Shown here piece after piece: positions 23,158 through 23,207 of a DNA stretch of 23,207 nt (position 1 is its first letter; each line of letters starts with the position of its first letter). Where the stretch lies: positions 1-23,207 of the forward strand of contig CAUTYX010000021.1 of NCBI GenBank assembly GCA_963542695.1, written 5' to 3'. The position numbers and the translations under genes are program-made. The notes beneath the pieces are model-generated. The model saw only the letters and a program-made list of their open reading frames with translations. It was not told the DNA's origin and ran no database searches. Origin of the DNA: RUG100 sp963542695 (GTDB lineage: Bacteria; Bacillota; Clostridia; Peptostreptococcales; Anaerovoracaceae).

Positions 23158-23207
23158 CTGTCTCTTATACACATCTCCTAGCCCACGAGACTACGCTGCA
23201 TCTCGTA
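23158..23207 (+). other. Illumina Nextera i7 adapter (assembly artefact)
   Basis: CTGTCTCTTATACACATCT (23158-23176) is the Tn5 mosaic end, followed by the Read 2 arm with one mismatch (T instead of G at 23179), a barcode TACGCTGC (23192-23199) and the start of the P7 arm. The cas9 frame stays open through it by chance, so the last 16 codons of that frame are not protein sequence. Confidence 0.97.

Overview
The window is a complete assembled contig from a low-GC Gram-positive anaerobe, most likely a member of the Clostridia. This rests on A/T-rich codon use, strong GGAGG ribosome binding sites, PdxS-type B6 synthesis, rubredoxin, Cna-B surface repeats and a type II Cas9. I cannot name the genus. 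Both ends carry intact Illumina Nextera adapters (1-45 with an i5 barcode, 23158-23207 with an i7 barcode), so the contig ends are technical and cas9 is cut by the assembly, not by biology.

Left part (46-3512): a decayed accessory region. In order it holds a terminator of a lost gene, the C-terminal tail of a large serine recombinase, the N-terminal part of a dienelactone-hydrolase-like enzyme fused tail-to-tail with a truncated hicB, a 5'-truncated hicA, an intact XRE-regulator/membrane-protein pair, and the 3' part of a Cna-B repeat surface protein with a frameshift just before its membrane anchor. Almost every gene here except the XRE pair is broken.

Middle part (3513-18973): ordinary, mostly intact genes. 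A TetR regulator and a MATE efflux pump form an operon behind a promoter whose spacer is a 16-bp palindrome (probable operator). A shared bidirectional terminator separates the pump from a stand-alone pdxS. A small membrane-protein gene with an in-frame TGA follows. Then comes a run of co-directional genes: GNAT, PEBP/YbhB, an RNase Z-like metallo-beta-lactamase protein, a membrane-anchored EEP-family phosphatase/nuclease, an exported esterase and a DUF1304 protein. After a terminator comes an ECF sigma factor with its zinc-binding membrane anti-sigma factor, preceded by a promoter of the TGTAAC-N16-CGTC type that suggests autoregulation. Next are a minus-strand LigB-type dioxygenase, a GNAT protein, a metallo-beta-lactamase/rubredoxin fusion, a DUF5714 protein, a CPBP membrane protease and a BAAT-like hydrolase.

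Right part (18974-23157): the start of a type II CRISPR-Cas locus. An antisense tracrRNA is visible at about 19126-19243, with an anti-repeat, three small hairpins and a rho-independent terminator. Its likely -35 box overlaps the cas9 start codon. cas9 is open for about 1294 codons with all RuvC and HNH residues present and then runs into the adapter. The array and cas1/cas2/csn2 or cas4 are outside the window.
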